From Cytobacillus purgationiresistens (GTDB lineage: Bacteria; Bacillota; Bacilli; Bacillales; Cytobacillaceae), in the NCBI RefSeq assembly GCF_030813235.1, contig NZ_JAUSUB010000005.1, forward strand, positions 1 through 64,000: a stretch of 64,000 nucleotides of DNA. Direction: 5' to 3'. Under the pieces are notes generated by a model. The model worked only from the letters and a program-made list of their open reading frames with translations. It was not told the DNA's origin and did no database searches. Within the stretch, counting starts at the first letter, position 1; every line of letters begins with the position of its first letter. Shown piece after piece: positions 8,996 to 17,709 of this stretch. The translations under genes and the position numbers were made by a program.

Positions 8996-9051
8996 TTCTC
9001 AGATGTACCTTGGCCCCCGCATTGCGTTATATTTTTAAGGGATACAAGCTA

Positions 9052-9100
9052 AGGTCCCTGCCAACAAAACGTATTTCTTCGTTTTGTTGGTAGGGACCCT
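9052..9100. repeat. Long near-perfect hairpin sharing the GGTCCCTRCCA end of the nearby IS flanks
   Basis: Arms of about 20 bp (AGGTCCCTGCCAACAAAACG and CGTTTTGTTGGTAGGGACCC) surround an 8-nt loop, with one bulge. The outer 11 bp (GGTCCCTRCCA) also occur, inverted, directly outside both ends of the IS231-type element at 9603-11240. There is no T run, so a plain terminator role is doubtful. Confidence 0.6.
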
Positions 9101-9156
9101 TGGTGATACCCCTATTTAGTCCAGATTCATGGGCTTTAGCCCCTTCAAAGACAATA

Positions 9157-9188
9157 GAAAAAGCCGTCTGTTGCTAGACGGCTTTTTC
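9157..9188 (+). terminator. Strong orphan terminator hairpin
   Basis: AAAAAGCCGTCT and AGACGGCTTTTT form a 12-bp stem with a 6-nt loop. No intact gene precedes it on either strand, so it is probably left over from a lost gene. Confidence 0.8.
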
Positions 9189-9430
9189 GCTGCTATGAGA
9201 AGTTGCATTATAACAAAAATACATCTTATTGATGCAAAAAATAATCAAACACTAAGTTCAATTAAAAATTGCTTACCGTACAAAATTTCCGAAATATTGG
9301 CGAGAACCTAACTGGAAAAATTAGTTTGAAATCCCTATAGGATATTATGGTAACATTAAATTTGAAAGTAAAAAAATAAAAAAATACACATCAACCTTAA
9401 TAAAAGACGAACTAAGGAGGGTTTAATAAT
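9189..9430. other. Intergenic; promoter side of a small membrane protein gene
   Basis: No family-like reading frame was found. The frame spanning 9129-9311 runs through the terminator and has no ribosome site. Confidence 0.4.
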
Positions 9431-9589
9431 TTGAGGTGGTTTTTTGCTATTCTATTAATTTTGTTTGGAGCTTTCTTATTAGCTTTAAACATTGATCAGA
9501 TCGGTAATATTGGCAATGTAATTCTGAAAATTATTGGAATTGGAATTATTTTTGTTGCGGGCTTATTTGTTAGAACCAAGAAAGATTAA
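9431..9589 (+). CDS. Small membrane protein, 52 residues, unknown function
   Basis: A TTG start at 9431 is preceded by AAGGAGG at 9414-9420. The product begins LRWFFAILLILFGAFLLALN and ends GIIFVAGLFVRTKKD. It has two hydrophobic helices (residues about 3-19 and 29-47) around a polar IDQIGNIGN turn and a basic tail, so a two-span membrane protein is likely. I do not recognise a named family. The left end of the IS231-type element begins within a few bases of its stop codon. Confidence 0.6.
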   Translation: MRWFFAILLILFGAFLLALNIDQIGNIGNVILKIIGIGIIFVAGLFVRTKKD

Positions 9590-9602
9590 TAGGGTCCTAC
9601 CA

Positions 9603-11240
9603 CATGCCCATCAAGCTAAAGACGTAATTGACTAGATACGAAATAATTCTTGTTTCAAAACGAGCGAGTGATGGAAAAGCAGGCATGTCAAAGAAGCCTA
9701 TTAAAATACGATTTTTCACTAGGCAGCTTGTCTATGGTTTACTGTCGTTTCGTTCACAATCCCTAGAATATCAAAGACGGTCTTTTTCTTATACCGATGA
9801 CATTTACGACCGTTCTTTTTGAGTAGCTGATAAAGACGATGCAGAACTTCCAAAAGTTCTTCTGTGCCAACTGCTATTGCTTGAAACAATAACGGAAAGT
9901 AATCTTTAATCCTATAAATCGCTTTGTATTCACGCAACTCCTGCTTTTTCCTTTCAAGCAGAAGCTGTCGCATTTGAAACATTGTAGAAGAACAGAGGAG
10001 AATGCCAATGAGTTGTCCATATTAATGGCACTCTAGGCGTTCTTTTTTTATATTTTTACATTCATCAATTTCAAAGAATGACTCCACGTTTTGAACAAAA
10101 TTTCAATCTGCCAACGAAGTGAATACAATGAATGCACGTAGTTCATCGGTATTTCTTCTAGCGACGTGTTCGTGATATATACATTCATGCCCATTAAACG
10201 TTTGCTTTTATCTTTCATGATAACGCCTTTCTTCTTTTCACGTATCGCTTGGTTTTTCAGGCGTGTTTGCGTTTGATCGTCGGTTAAACGATGGATAATG
10301 ACAAGTGCTGAAAGCTTCTGATTTTTGCCAATGTATGCCTCGGGTATTTCCATCGTGTCACCAGGGGTTAGACCAGACATCATTTGTGTCATAACAAGCT
10401 GGATGTATTCTGTTTGCTTTTTTAACGTGCCATTTTTGAAGTATTCTGGCTCAGGTTTTTTAATATAAATGCGTGTATTCAGCTTCAACCGCGAGATATA
10501 GTAAGCCTCTTTATCATGAATGGCTTGTAATTCTCCTAAATCGAAGTAACCAAGATCACGCTAACATAAAACGCCCGCCTCTACGGTTTCAAGCCAGATG
10601 GTACCGTATGTTTTATCATTGTTCTTTCCTGGCCCTAGCTGCACGTTTAAAAATTGACCACTCAGTAAATCGTATTCTAATTGGATCTTTACACCTGCTG
10701 TATTGACTACTACCACCTGAACCTTGATAATCTCTTGCGAAGGCATCTGGCAGCTGAAACACTGTCGCATCCAAAATCCGAATACGTTTAAAAGCAGAAT
10801 TCATGTGTGAAGATAGCGATTGTGTCGCACAAAGTTTCTGTGTTAGGAGCGAAGTAAAGACTTTTCGGAGGAAGTCGACAGCTGCTGAATTAAAGCGTTG
10901 ATTGAGTCCCTCTTGACTCATGAGTACACCCGTTGAAGCCTCTAACCGACTACATAGTTGCGTAAGGGATATACTGGCGACTTCTTGGCTGAGCCAAACG
11001 CAAAGGGCGATAAGTTCATCTGCTTTGTACTTACTAGATCGCTGTACAAAACCAACCTGTTTAGCGATTTTTTGAAGGACGATTGGAGATAGATAGCGTT
11101 GTAATTCTTGTGAGAATAGATGTAATTCTTCAGAAAGCGAGAGGTCCATGAAAAAACGTCATCCTTTTCAAGTATTTTACTGAAAGAATAACGTTTTTTT
11201 CATTTTGGGGGAAGCTTGTTTGGTTAGCTTGATGAGCATG
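9603..11240 (-). mobile_element. IS231-type (IS4 family) insertion sequence, inactivated
   Basis: The 1638-bp element has terminal inverted repeats CATGCCCATCAAGCTAA (9603-9619) and TTAGCTTGATGAGCATG (11224-11240), close to the known IS231 ends, and is the size typical of IS231. Immediately outside lie GGGTCCTACCA and TGGTAGGGACC, which are inverted rather than direct repeats. The sole gene is a broken transposase on the minus strand. Confidence 0.85.
9719..11149 (-). pseudogene. IS231-type transposase, frameshifted
   Basis: The N-terminal piece (11149 downward) reads MDLSLSEELHLFSQELQRYL and contains [20 protein letters not shown] with the first DDE Asp. The middle and C-terminal pieces lie in other frames, including YVHSLYSLRWQIEILFKTW (the Y-2-R-3-E-6-K signature region) and the tail QLLLERKKQELREYKAIYRI. 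At least three frame breaks and an in-frame stop separate the pieces, so the transposase is inactive. Confidence 0.9.
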
Positions 11241-11277
11241 TGGTAGGGACCCCTATAGTAAGGAATCGAATAAAGAC

Positions 11278-12021
11278 TTACTGAGCAGTATAGCCTCCGT
11301 CTACCATTAGATTAGTACCTGTAATGAAAGATGCTTTTTTACTAGCCAAAAAAAGACACGCTTCAGCTACTTCAATTGCCGTCCCCATACGCTGCATAGG
11401 GTGTCTCTGGATTCTTTCTTTTCGCATATCATCATTTAAATCTTTTAATAAATTCGTTTCAATATATCCAGGGCAAACTGCATTCACACGAATCCCCTTA
11501 TCTGCATACGTGACGGCAATACTTCTTGTCAGGTTTGTAACCCCACCTTTAGATGCTGCGTAAGACGTAATATCTTTTTGACCTACATGACCTAAAATTG
11601 ATGAAATATTGACGATACTGCCTTGTCCATTCGTGAGCATGCATTTTACGGCAAATTTATTCGTCAAATAAACACCCGTAAGATTTACATCAAGGACACT
11701 TTTCCATTGGTACAGTGTAGTATCATGAAGCGGACTTATTTGATCAATTCCCGCACTGGCAATGACGATATCCACTTTTCCAAATTGTTTCATGACTGTT
11801 TCAAAGCTTTCTTCCACTTCATTTTCTTTCGTTACATCGCATAGGATAGACATCGCCACTTTTCCATCTGCTATTAGCTCCTTAGTGATTTTTTCCACAA
11901 TTGAAGTTCTATCCACTAATACTACAGAGGCTCCTTCCTGTGCAAATAGTTTAGCCACTTGCTTCCCAATTCCAGAACCTGCACCTGTAATAACAGCAAC
12001 CTCATTTTGAAGAATACTCAT
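11278..12021 (-). CDS. SDR-family oxidoreductase (FabG/3-hydroxyacyl dehydrogenase type)
   Basis: This 247-residue classical SDR has the cofactor motif TGAGSGIG (about residues 12-19), NxAG-type IASAGI, catalytic Ser in NISSILG, YAASK, and the C-terminal CPGYIETNLL and FITGTNLMVDGG signatures. It is the last gene of a minus-strand operon, overlapping the preceding SDR gene by 4 nt. Classical SDRs oxidise hydroxy to keto groups with NAD(P)H; which substrate applies is unknown. Context suggests oxidation of a hydroxy acid or alcohol feeding an acetoacetate-decarboxylase-like enzyme. Confidence 0.85.
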   Translation of the reverse strand: MSILQNEVAVITGAGSGIGKQVAKLFAQEGASVVLVDRTSIVEKITKELIADGKVAMSILCDVTKENEVEESFETVMKQFGKVDIVIASAGIDQISPLHDTTLYQWKSVLDVNLTGVYLTNKFAVKCMLTNGQGSIVNISSILGHVGQKDITSYAASKGGVTNLTRSIAVTYADKGIRVNAVCPGYIETNLLKDLNDDMRKERIQRHPMQRMGTAIEVAEACLFLASKKASFITGTNLMVDGGYTAQ

Positions 12022-12794
12022 ATACTTAACCTTCCTCCATCAATTCGATAAGAACTGCCAGTGACAAATGAGGCCCGATCAGATGCTAAGAACAAGACGA
12101 CTTGTGCAATTTCCTCTACCTCCCCAAATCGTCCTAGAGGTATTTTTTTTAAGAAAAATCCATCTTCCTTGCTTTCGATATTCGACATAATTGTATTCAT
12201 CATACTTCCATTTGTTGAAGTAGGACTTATTGCATTTACACGTAATCCAAAAGGGGCGCCCTCTATTGCAGCTGCTTTTGTTAATCCATTAACCGCATGT
12301 TTGGAAGCGATATAGTCGCTTAATGAACCCGTTCCTCTTTCACCAGCATCCGATGAAGTATTAATAATAGATCCGTATTTCTGTTTTTTCATAATTGGAA
12401 ATGCGTATTTTATGCCGAGAAATACGCCAGATACATTGATCTTCAATGTTTTTTCAAATTCCGCTAAGGATATCTTTTCAAATGGCTGCATTTTTCCAGA
12501 TATTCCTGCATTATTGAACAATACATCAACTCTTCCGAACTTTTCTAATACTGCTTGAAAAGCATTACTTACTTCACATTCTGAAGTAATATCTACTTTC
12601 ATCATTAAGGTGTCTTCTTTGGTTAATTTTAGTTGGTTAGCTACTTCTAATAATGCTTCATAATTTTGATCTAGCATAACAAGGTTGGCACCTTCTGCGG
12701 AAAAGGCTTTAGCTGTTGCTCGTCCAATGTCTCCTGCAGCACCTGTTATTATTACAACTTTTTCGGTAAAATCCACTGACATCTCCTCTACCAT
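12018..12794 (-). CDS. SDR-family oxidoreductase, second copy in operon
   Basis: This 258-residue classical SDR has TGAAGDIGRAT, FNNAGISGKMQPF, NTSSDAG and YIASKHAVNGLTKAAA, with the Tyr-X3-Lys pair, ending VTGSSYRIDGG. The start at 12794 is preferred over a methionine four codons later because AGAGGAG would abut the later ATG. It begins 8 nt after the upstream decarboxylase-like gene and overlaps the downstream SDR by 4 nt, implying translational coupling. The two SDRs differ clearly, so they probably act on successive or different substrates. Confidence 0.85.
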   Translation of the reverse strand: MVEEMSVDFTEKVVIITGAAGDIGRATAKAFSAEGANLVMLDQNYEALLEVANQLKLTKEDTLMMKVDITSECEVSNAFQAVLEKFGRVDVLFNNAGISGKMQPFEKISLAEFEKTLKINVSGVFLGIKYAFPIMKKQKYGSIINTSSDAGERGTGSLSDYIASKHAVNGLTKAAAIEGAPFGLRVNAISPTSTNGSMMNTIMSNIESKEDGFFLKKIPLGRFGEVEEIAQVVLFLASDRASFVTGSSYRIDGGRLSI

Positions 12795-12802
12795 CTTTTT
12801 CT

Positions 12803-13531
12803 TTATGATTTAGATATAATCTTACCCCATCCATTTTCTTCAGTAGCATAAAAGTCTCCTTTCACAACGCCTCCACCAAGTATTTTCAACGGTTTTAACA
12901 ATTCAAGTGGCTCAAATTTTGTAGATTGAATATCAAGTTGAACATCAAAATGAAGCTTGTCTTTTAGCTTGAAATCAGGTGAAGTATCTCTCTCGATAAT
13001 TTGTCTAACCGATGGTCCTCCACCTGGATTCGGAATCATCCGAATATTCAGATGAGGTGTTATTTTCGGTTCTTCAACTTTTACTGCCTCTTCTGAAGAT
13101 ATTGATGTTAGTTCTAAAAATACCTTTTCATCTTTTTTTACTTTTCCGGAGTAGACTCCATTCTCTTCCGTCAGAGTAATATCTGCATATTTTTTGGGAT
13201 ATCCCCAAAGCTCTCTTCCTGCTGATATTGCAGCATCATTGTTTTCGTATTCATAAATGTAATATCCGCCATATTTATCTCCATATTTTATAGGGACGAC
13301 TATTGCACAATCCATATAAGATAACTTATCACAATTGCTGAAATCTGTTACAGAAATCACTGCTTGATTGCTTACGTATTCAAATTCTGTAAAAGAAAGA
13401 ATGCGTCTCAATTCTTCCTCGTTTACTTCAACTACTGCATATAGTGAGACATAATCAGGACTTTCGTAAGGAACGAATGGATCTGGAAACGACGGTGCAT
13501 GCACTGGCATACTCGTAGATTTTTTTATCAT
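12803..13531 (-). CDS. Acetoacetate decarboxylase-family protein
   Basis: The start at 13531 has TGAGGG about 9 nt upstream; a possible ATG five codons earlier does not. The 242-residue protein carries the family core GRELWGYPKK at residues about 105-114, which contains the lysine pair of which one forms the Schiff base in acetoacetate decarboxylase. The family also includes ADC-like aldolase-dehydratases and hydrolases, so decarboxylation of acetoacetate is not assured. A divergent paralogue opens the same operon. Cytosolic, no signal peptide. Confidence 0.8.
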   Translation of the reverse strand: MIKKSTSMPVHAPSFPDPFVPYESPDYVSLYAVVEVNEEELRRILSFTEFEYVSNQAVISVTDFSNCDKLSYMDCAIVVPIKYGDKYGGYYIYEYENNDAAISAGRELWGYPKKYADITLTEENGVYSGKVKKDEKVFLELTSISSEEAVKVEEPKITPHLNIRMIPNPGGGPSVRQIIERDTSPDFKLKDKLHFDVQLDIQSTKFEPLELLKPLKILGGGVVKGDFYATEENGWGKIISKS

Positions 13532-13568
13532 AATGAAAACCCTCATTTCATGATTACTGAACTGAATT

Positions 13569-14972
13569 TTATTCTTTTGTAAATTTACTCACAACGATAA
13601 CAACAATAGTCGATAATATTGCCGCTGGTATAAGTTCATACATATAAGGCTGCCAAGGAGTATTAATCCATATTATCGTAACAACCGTTCCAGTAATTAT
13701 TCCCGAAATTGCTCCTATTATTGTCACAATGTTTGTGTAGAGCAAAAGCAATACTACCGGACCGAAGCTAGCCGCTAATCCTGCCCAAGCGTATAAAACG
13801 AGTTGGAATACAGATTCGATGTTCATGAGGGCAATAAGGGTAGCAATTGTTCCTAACCCAACCATCGTAAATCTGCTGATTATAATCATTTGTTTGTTGG
13901 AATATGTTCTTTTTGTCACTGATTTCAGAATATCACTTGCTAAAGATTGCGTAGCTACCATCAGCTGTGAAGAAAATGTCGATTGAATTGCAGCAAAGAT
14001 AGCACCTATAATAATCCCAGAAATGATTGGGTGCATCGTATCTCCAACAAGGGTAGGGAATACATACTCAGGATCAGCCAAACCAGGTAGTGAAATTCTT
14101 CCGATTAAACCAAGTAGATTAGAACCCATCATGACAATGATGACCCAAAACATTGCGATTAAAGAGGCTTGTCTAATCGTTTGATCATTTTTTGCCGATA
14201 AAAATCGCTGTACAATATGCGGCTGCCCTGGCTCACCTATACCGAACCCTACTAAACCTATGATGATCCCAATTGCCGCGGCCCCTGTTGCACCACCTGC
14301 TGAAGAAAGTAAAATAGGATCAATCGATTGTAATGTTGTAAAAAAATTCACAACACCGCCAAACTCAAAAAATATCATATAGATTGGAAATAATATTAAT
14401 ACTGCTAGCATGAGGAGTCCTTGGAAAAGGTCCGTCCATACAGCAGAAGTGTATCCTCCTAAGACAGAATAGCCCATTACAAATACAGCAGATAAAACTA
14501 GTCCTAAGCTATAGTCAAAATCAACTATCGAATTAAGCGCTTTCCCTGCTGCCGTTAATTGTGAAGCCATATAAGCCACAAAAAATATGACAATTATGAG
14601 ACTGGAAATCACTCTTAGGACATTCTTACGATCTTTCAGCTTTATGCTAATGTAGTCAATCATACTTAATGCACCGAGCGCCTCACCTTCTTTACGAAGT
14701 CGAGGAGCCACAGCGAACCAGTTTATTAAATAGCCTACTATAAAGCCTGGTAGCATCCACATAGTTGAAATACCTGCTACATATGCGTATCCAGCAGCTC
14801 CAATAAATATCCATCCACTTGTATCCGTAGCACCTGCACTTATAGCTGTCGCCCATGGACCAAAATTTCGGTCCCCAAGGAAATATCCTTCCTCACTTTT
14901 AGACATAAATCTTTCAGAGGCAACCCCTATAATGAAAACGATAGCCAAATAAATCACAAATACCGTTATCAT
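13569..14972 (-). CDS. Sodium:solute symporter (SSS/PutP-like family)
   Basis: The 467-residue membrane protein has about 12-13 hydrophobic spans and SSS landmarks: GDRNFGPWATAISAGATDTS near the N-terminus, GYSVLGGYTSAVWTDLFQG and GIIIGAIFAAIQSTFSSQL for the sodium site. Members import proline, pantothenate, acetate or other organic acids with sodium. Its start overlaps the stop of the preceding 33-codon gene by 1 nt (TAATG), and the decarboxylase-like gene follows within about 40 nt. It probably imports the operon's substrate. Confidence 0.87.
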   Translation of the reverse strand: MITVFVIYLAIVFIIGVASERFMSKSEEGYFLGDRNFGPWATAISAGATDTSGWIFIGAAGYAYVAGISTMWMLPGFIVGYLINWFAVAPRLRKEGEALGALSMIDYISIKLKDRKNVLRVISSLIIVIFFVAYMASQLTAAGKALNSIVDFDYSLGLVLSAVFVMGYSVLGGYTSAVWTDLFQGLLMLAVLILFPIYMIFFEFGGVVNFFTTLQSIDPILLSSAGGATGAAAIGIIIGLVGFGIGEPGQPHIVQRFLSAKNDQTIRQASLIAMFWVIIVMMGSNLLGLIGRISLPGLADPEYVFPTLVGDTMHPIISGIIIGAIFAAIQSTFSSQLMVATQSLASDILKSVTKRTYSNKQMIIISRFTMVGLGTIATLIALMNIESVFQLVLYAWAGLAASFGPVVLLLLYTNIVTIIGAISGIITGTVVTIIWINTPWQPYMYELIPAAILSTIVVIVVSKFTKE

Positions 14973-15073
14973 TATTCCACCTTCTTCTTCTCTGCTCTAT
15001 TTGAAAGATAGATCGTTGCAATAAACCCTAATACTGGAACGATGACATACAAAAACCAAAGTAGCCCGACATT
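14972..15073 (-). CDS. 33-residue single-span protein paired with the symporter
   Basis: The frame encodes MSGYFWFLYVIVPVLGFIAT followed by IYLSNRAEKKKVE. It has one membrane helix and a positively charged tail. GAAGGGA lies 7-8 nt before the ATG. The stop codon overlaps the symporter start (TAATG). Short single-span partners encoded immediately before SSS symporters are known in bacteria as small accessory proteins. This one fits by size, position and topology, although its role here is inferred. Confidence 0.75.
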   Translation of the reverse strand, partial: NVGLLWFLYVIVPVLGFIATIYLSNRAEKKKVE

Positions 15074-15097
15074 TTCCATTCCCTTCACTCCGATTCT

Positions 15098-15811
15098 TTA
15101 TTTTTGTAAATCTTCTACGATTTCCCCGTAAGAAAGCGTGAATGATCCAACTACATAAACTGAACCTACAACTTCTACAGGTCCTAAAGAGGATAAAGGA
15201 TCATCAAGGGAATTCTCCCATTTAAGCGTTGCTTTCCCAGTTACCTTGGACTTGATAACACTATCATAAAAGCCATTTTTAATAATGGTGTTTAAGTCCG
15301 TTCCATCTTTTTCTGGATGTGGCATTCTTTTCACCTGAAGTCGTGGGAATAAATTTGGTTGCGTAAAATCTGTTTCTGCCTCTTCAAAATGAATATTAAT
15401 AATTTCTTTCCCTTTTCTACTTACCGTTCCTGTAATAGACTTTTCTTCTTCTATAAACTGAATATCCCCAAGTTTTTTCGGGTATCCCCAAATTTCTCTT
15501 CCTGCACATAAAGCGTCATCTGAATCAACGTACTCAAAGGACATACAAGCACCTGTAATATCCTTATACGAGCAAGGAATGATAAGGCCGCCTTCACTGT
15601 AATTGTCTAGGCCTTCAATCTCATTGTTTCGCAAAACAAATACTTCCAAAACATCTCCAGCTACTTTAAATTCCTTTGGCAAAAGCTTTTGCATTTTTTC
15701 CCTGTCAGCTTTACAGTACACACTAATCTTTTGATAATCATGATAGCGGTAAGGTAATTTAGGATATAATGGTGCATACTCTGGTAAAATTGAATATTCG
15801 AATTTTGTCAT
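15098..15811 (-). CDS. Acetoacetate decarboxylase-family protein, first gene of the operon
   Basis: The 237-residue protein has the signature GREIWGYPKK at residues about 104-113 and the paired motif MSFEYVDSDDALCAG just before it. It resembles the second ADC-like protein of the operon in length and motif but is otherwise divergent. Its start lies about 70 nt downstream of a near-perfect sigma-54 promoter. The function is probably carbon-carbon bond cleavage or dehydration of a beta-keto acid via a lysine Schiff base; the substrate is unknown. Confidence 0.8.
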   Translation of the reverse strand: MTKFEYSILPEYAPLYPKLPYRYHDYQKISVYCKADREKMQKLLPKEFKVAGDVLEVFVLRNNEIEGLDNYSEGGLIIPCSYKDITGACMSFEYVDSDDALCAGREIWGYPKKLGDIQFIEEEKSITGTVSRKGKEIINIHFEEAETDFTQPNLFPRLQVKRMPHPEKDGTDLNTIIKNGFYDSVIKSKVTGKATLKWENSLDDPLSSLGPVEVVGSVYVVGSFTLSYGEIVEDLQK

Positions 15812-15883
15812 TTTATTTCTCTCCCCAAATGTTATTCTTGTATATCCTTCTGTTTTTCTCCTTTCTTGTTTAAGAGGAATTAA

Positions 15884-15899
15884 TGCAAGAATTATGCCA
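15884..15899 (-). promoter_or_regulatory. Sigma-54 (-24/-12) promoter
   Basis: On the minus strand the sequence reads TGGCAT-N5-TTGCA, matching the TGGCAC-N5-TTGCW consensus with the essential GG and GC at the right spacing. It drives transcription toward the ADC-like operon and lies next to a gene for a sigma-54 activator. Confidence 0.85.
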
Positions 15900-15903
15900 A
15901 TAG

Positions 15904-15941
15904 AAAAAGTACTGAAAACACTATATTTTCAGTACTTTTTT
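15904..15941. terminator. Perfect 15-7-15 palindrome: terminator of the regulator, possibly also an activator site
   Basis: AAAAAGTACTGAAAA and TTTTCAGTACTTTTT flank CACTATA. It ends the minus-strand regulator transcript with a U run in either direction. It also sits only 5 nt upstream of the -24 element, so a dual role in activator binding cannot be excluded. Confidence 0.8.
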
Positions 15942-15977
15942 TATTCATTACCCATTTTTCTATATATTTTAAAGTAA

Positions 15978-17402
15978 TTACTCATATTTGAGTAGTTTAA
16001 TTCGAATTATTTCCGGTTCCAAATTATATTTTTTGATTTTATTACTCAGTGATTGTTGGGGTAAATCTAAATTTCTTGCAGCTTGAGAGATATTTCCCTT
16101 CGTTTCATACAGCGAATCCATTATCATCTTTCTTTCTATCCGCTGTATTTCTTCTTTGAAATTGACTTTTGTATTTTTTTTTCGAAAAAAATCCCCTTGA
16201 GCATAATTTGGAGAAATGACGTGTAGGTAATCAGAAAATTCTATATCACTCTTTCCGATGTAGTCTGACTGAACAAGATTCATTAATCGTTCAATCATAT
16301 TTTTTAATTCTCTTATATTCCCCGGCCAAGAATGATCCATTAAATAGGCTAGTGCTTCCTCCGTTATCCCTTTGATACTTTTCTTCAGCTTCACATTATA
16401 TTCGGATATAAAATGTTCGATAAGTAAAGGAATATCTTCCTTCCTACTTCTTAATGGGGGAAGCTCGAGATACAATACATTTAGCCGATAAAATAAATCT
16501 TCCCGCATTTCTTTATTTTCTAACAGTTCTATTGGGTGAATATTCGTTGCAGAGATTATCTTCACGCTCACAGGTATTTCTTTTGTCCCTCCCACTCTCC
16601 TTACTTTTTGATCTTGTAAGACACGAAGTAATTTTGCTTGTAGATTCATAGAAAGAGAATTTATTTCATCTAAAAATAAAATTCCTCCATTCGCAAATTC
16701 AAATAGCCCTTCCTTGTCAACGGCTCCTGTAAACCCACCTTTTACTGTACCAAAAAGGAAAGATTCCAATAGGTTATCAGGAATCGCTGCACAATTTTGC
16801 GTAATTAAAGGCCCTTGAGTTCTAGATGCACGATGAATATTTTGGACAATCACTTCTTTTCCTGTTCCTGTTTCTCCATATATAAATAGAGGTGATGGGG
16901 TTTTTGCAAATAACTTAATGTTATTTTTAATATTTTGGATCGATTCATCTTCTCCAATGAAGTCTCGAAATTCTTCCTGACTTTTAGATACATCATTTTT
17001 CATTTTTGGTGGATGTTCTGTATTCTGTAATTGCAAATCGATTAATTGATCTTTTATTTTCTGCAAAGCAGAAACATCCTGAAAAATTTCGAATGCCCCA
17101 ACAACAATCCCATCATCGATTATTGGAAATGTTGAGGTTAACGTCGTTGTCCTTTCTCCTCTATATGTCACGAATGTTTGCTGCTGATTGATAATTTCTT
17201 TTTTTGTTTTCAAAGCATGTATGAAGGTACTATTGTTTTTCGCTAAATTCGGAAATATATCAAAAACATTCTCCCCAATAATTTTCTTATTTGATAATCC
17301 AATAGAGTCGACTGCCTTATTTGCAAAAATAATTGTAAGATTTGTATCAACGACCATAATACCGTCATTTATTGAATTGATTACTTTATTTTCCCAATTC
17401 AT
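15978..17402 (-). CDS. Sigma-54-dependent transcriptional activator (PAS, AAA+, Fis-type HTH)
   Basis: The 474-residue protein has an N-terminal PAS domain (about 1-115, INDGIMVVDTNLTIIFANKA), an AAA+ domain (about 145-380) with Walker A GETGTGKE, the sigma-54 contact loop as GGFTGA (usually GAFTGA), Walker B GGILFLDEIN and PGNIRELKNMIERL, and a C-terminal Fis-type HTH (NISQAARNLDLPQQSLSNKI). A ligand sensed by the PAS domain probably triggers activation. It lies directly upstream of, and on the same strand as, the sigma-54 promoter and operon at 15811-11278, its likely target. AAAGGAGA precedes the start. Confidence 0.9.
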   Translation of the reverse strand: MNWENKVINSINDGIMVVDTNLTIIFANKAVDSIGLSNKKIIGENVFDIFPNLAKNNSTFIHALKTKKEIINQQQTFVTYRGERTTTLTSTFPIIDDGIVVGAFEIFQDVSALQKIKDQLIDLQLQNTEHPPKMKNDVSKSQEEFRDFIGEDESIQNIKNNIKLFAKTPSPLFIYGETGTGKEVIVQNIHRASRTQGPLITQNCAAIPDNLLESFLFGTVKGGFTGAVDKEGLFEFANGGILFLDEINSLSMNLQAKLLRVLQDQKVRRVGGTKEIPVSVKIISATNIHPIELLENKEMREDLFYRLNVLYLELPPLRSRKEDIPLLIEHFISEYNVKLKKSIKGITEEALAYLMDHSWPGNIRELKNMIERLMNLVQSDYIGKSDIEFSDYLHVISPNYAQGDFFRKKNTKVNFKEEIQRIERKMIMDSLYETKGNISQAARNLDLPQQSLSNKIKKYNLEPEIIRIKLLKYE

Positions 17403-17507
17403 GTTCTTATGTGTCTCCTTTAGCTTAAAGATAAGAGAAAATCTAGAATGCTAGAAAATATAAATATAATAATCCAAACTCAACTAATGCCTTTTTAGTT
17501 GACTAAT

Positions 17508-17530
17508 AAGGAGTATCGTACTCCTTTTAT
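17508..17530. terminator. Short hairpin with T run
   Basis: AAGGAGTA-TCG-TACTCCTT followed by TT forms an 8-bp stem upstream of the regulator gene. It is not tied to an intact gene. Confidence 0.45.
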
Positions 17531-17709
17531 GTTTATAAAAGTAATTATATTTGATTTTAGATTGGATTGCTCACTTTCGGAATAGGCTCCCCAAAAAAAT
17601 AGTAAAAAAGACGACCCTACACTAAAAAAATGAATTTGGTCTTCTTTTCTTTGTATAGGGCGAAAAGGGGGGCGACCAAAAGTAAGAGGGAAAAATATCT
17701 CCAAAAGCG

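Noticed and set aside
9129-9311. 60-codon plus-strand frame
   Set aside because: It reads through a strong terminator hairpin and has no ribosome site.
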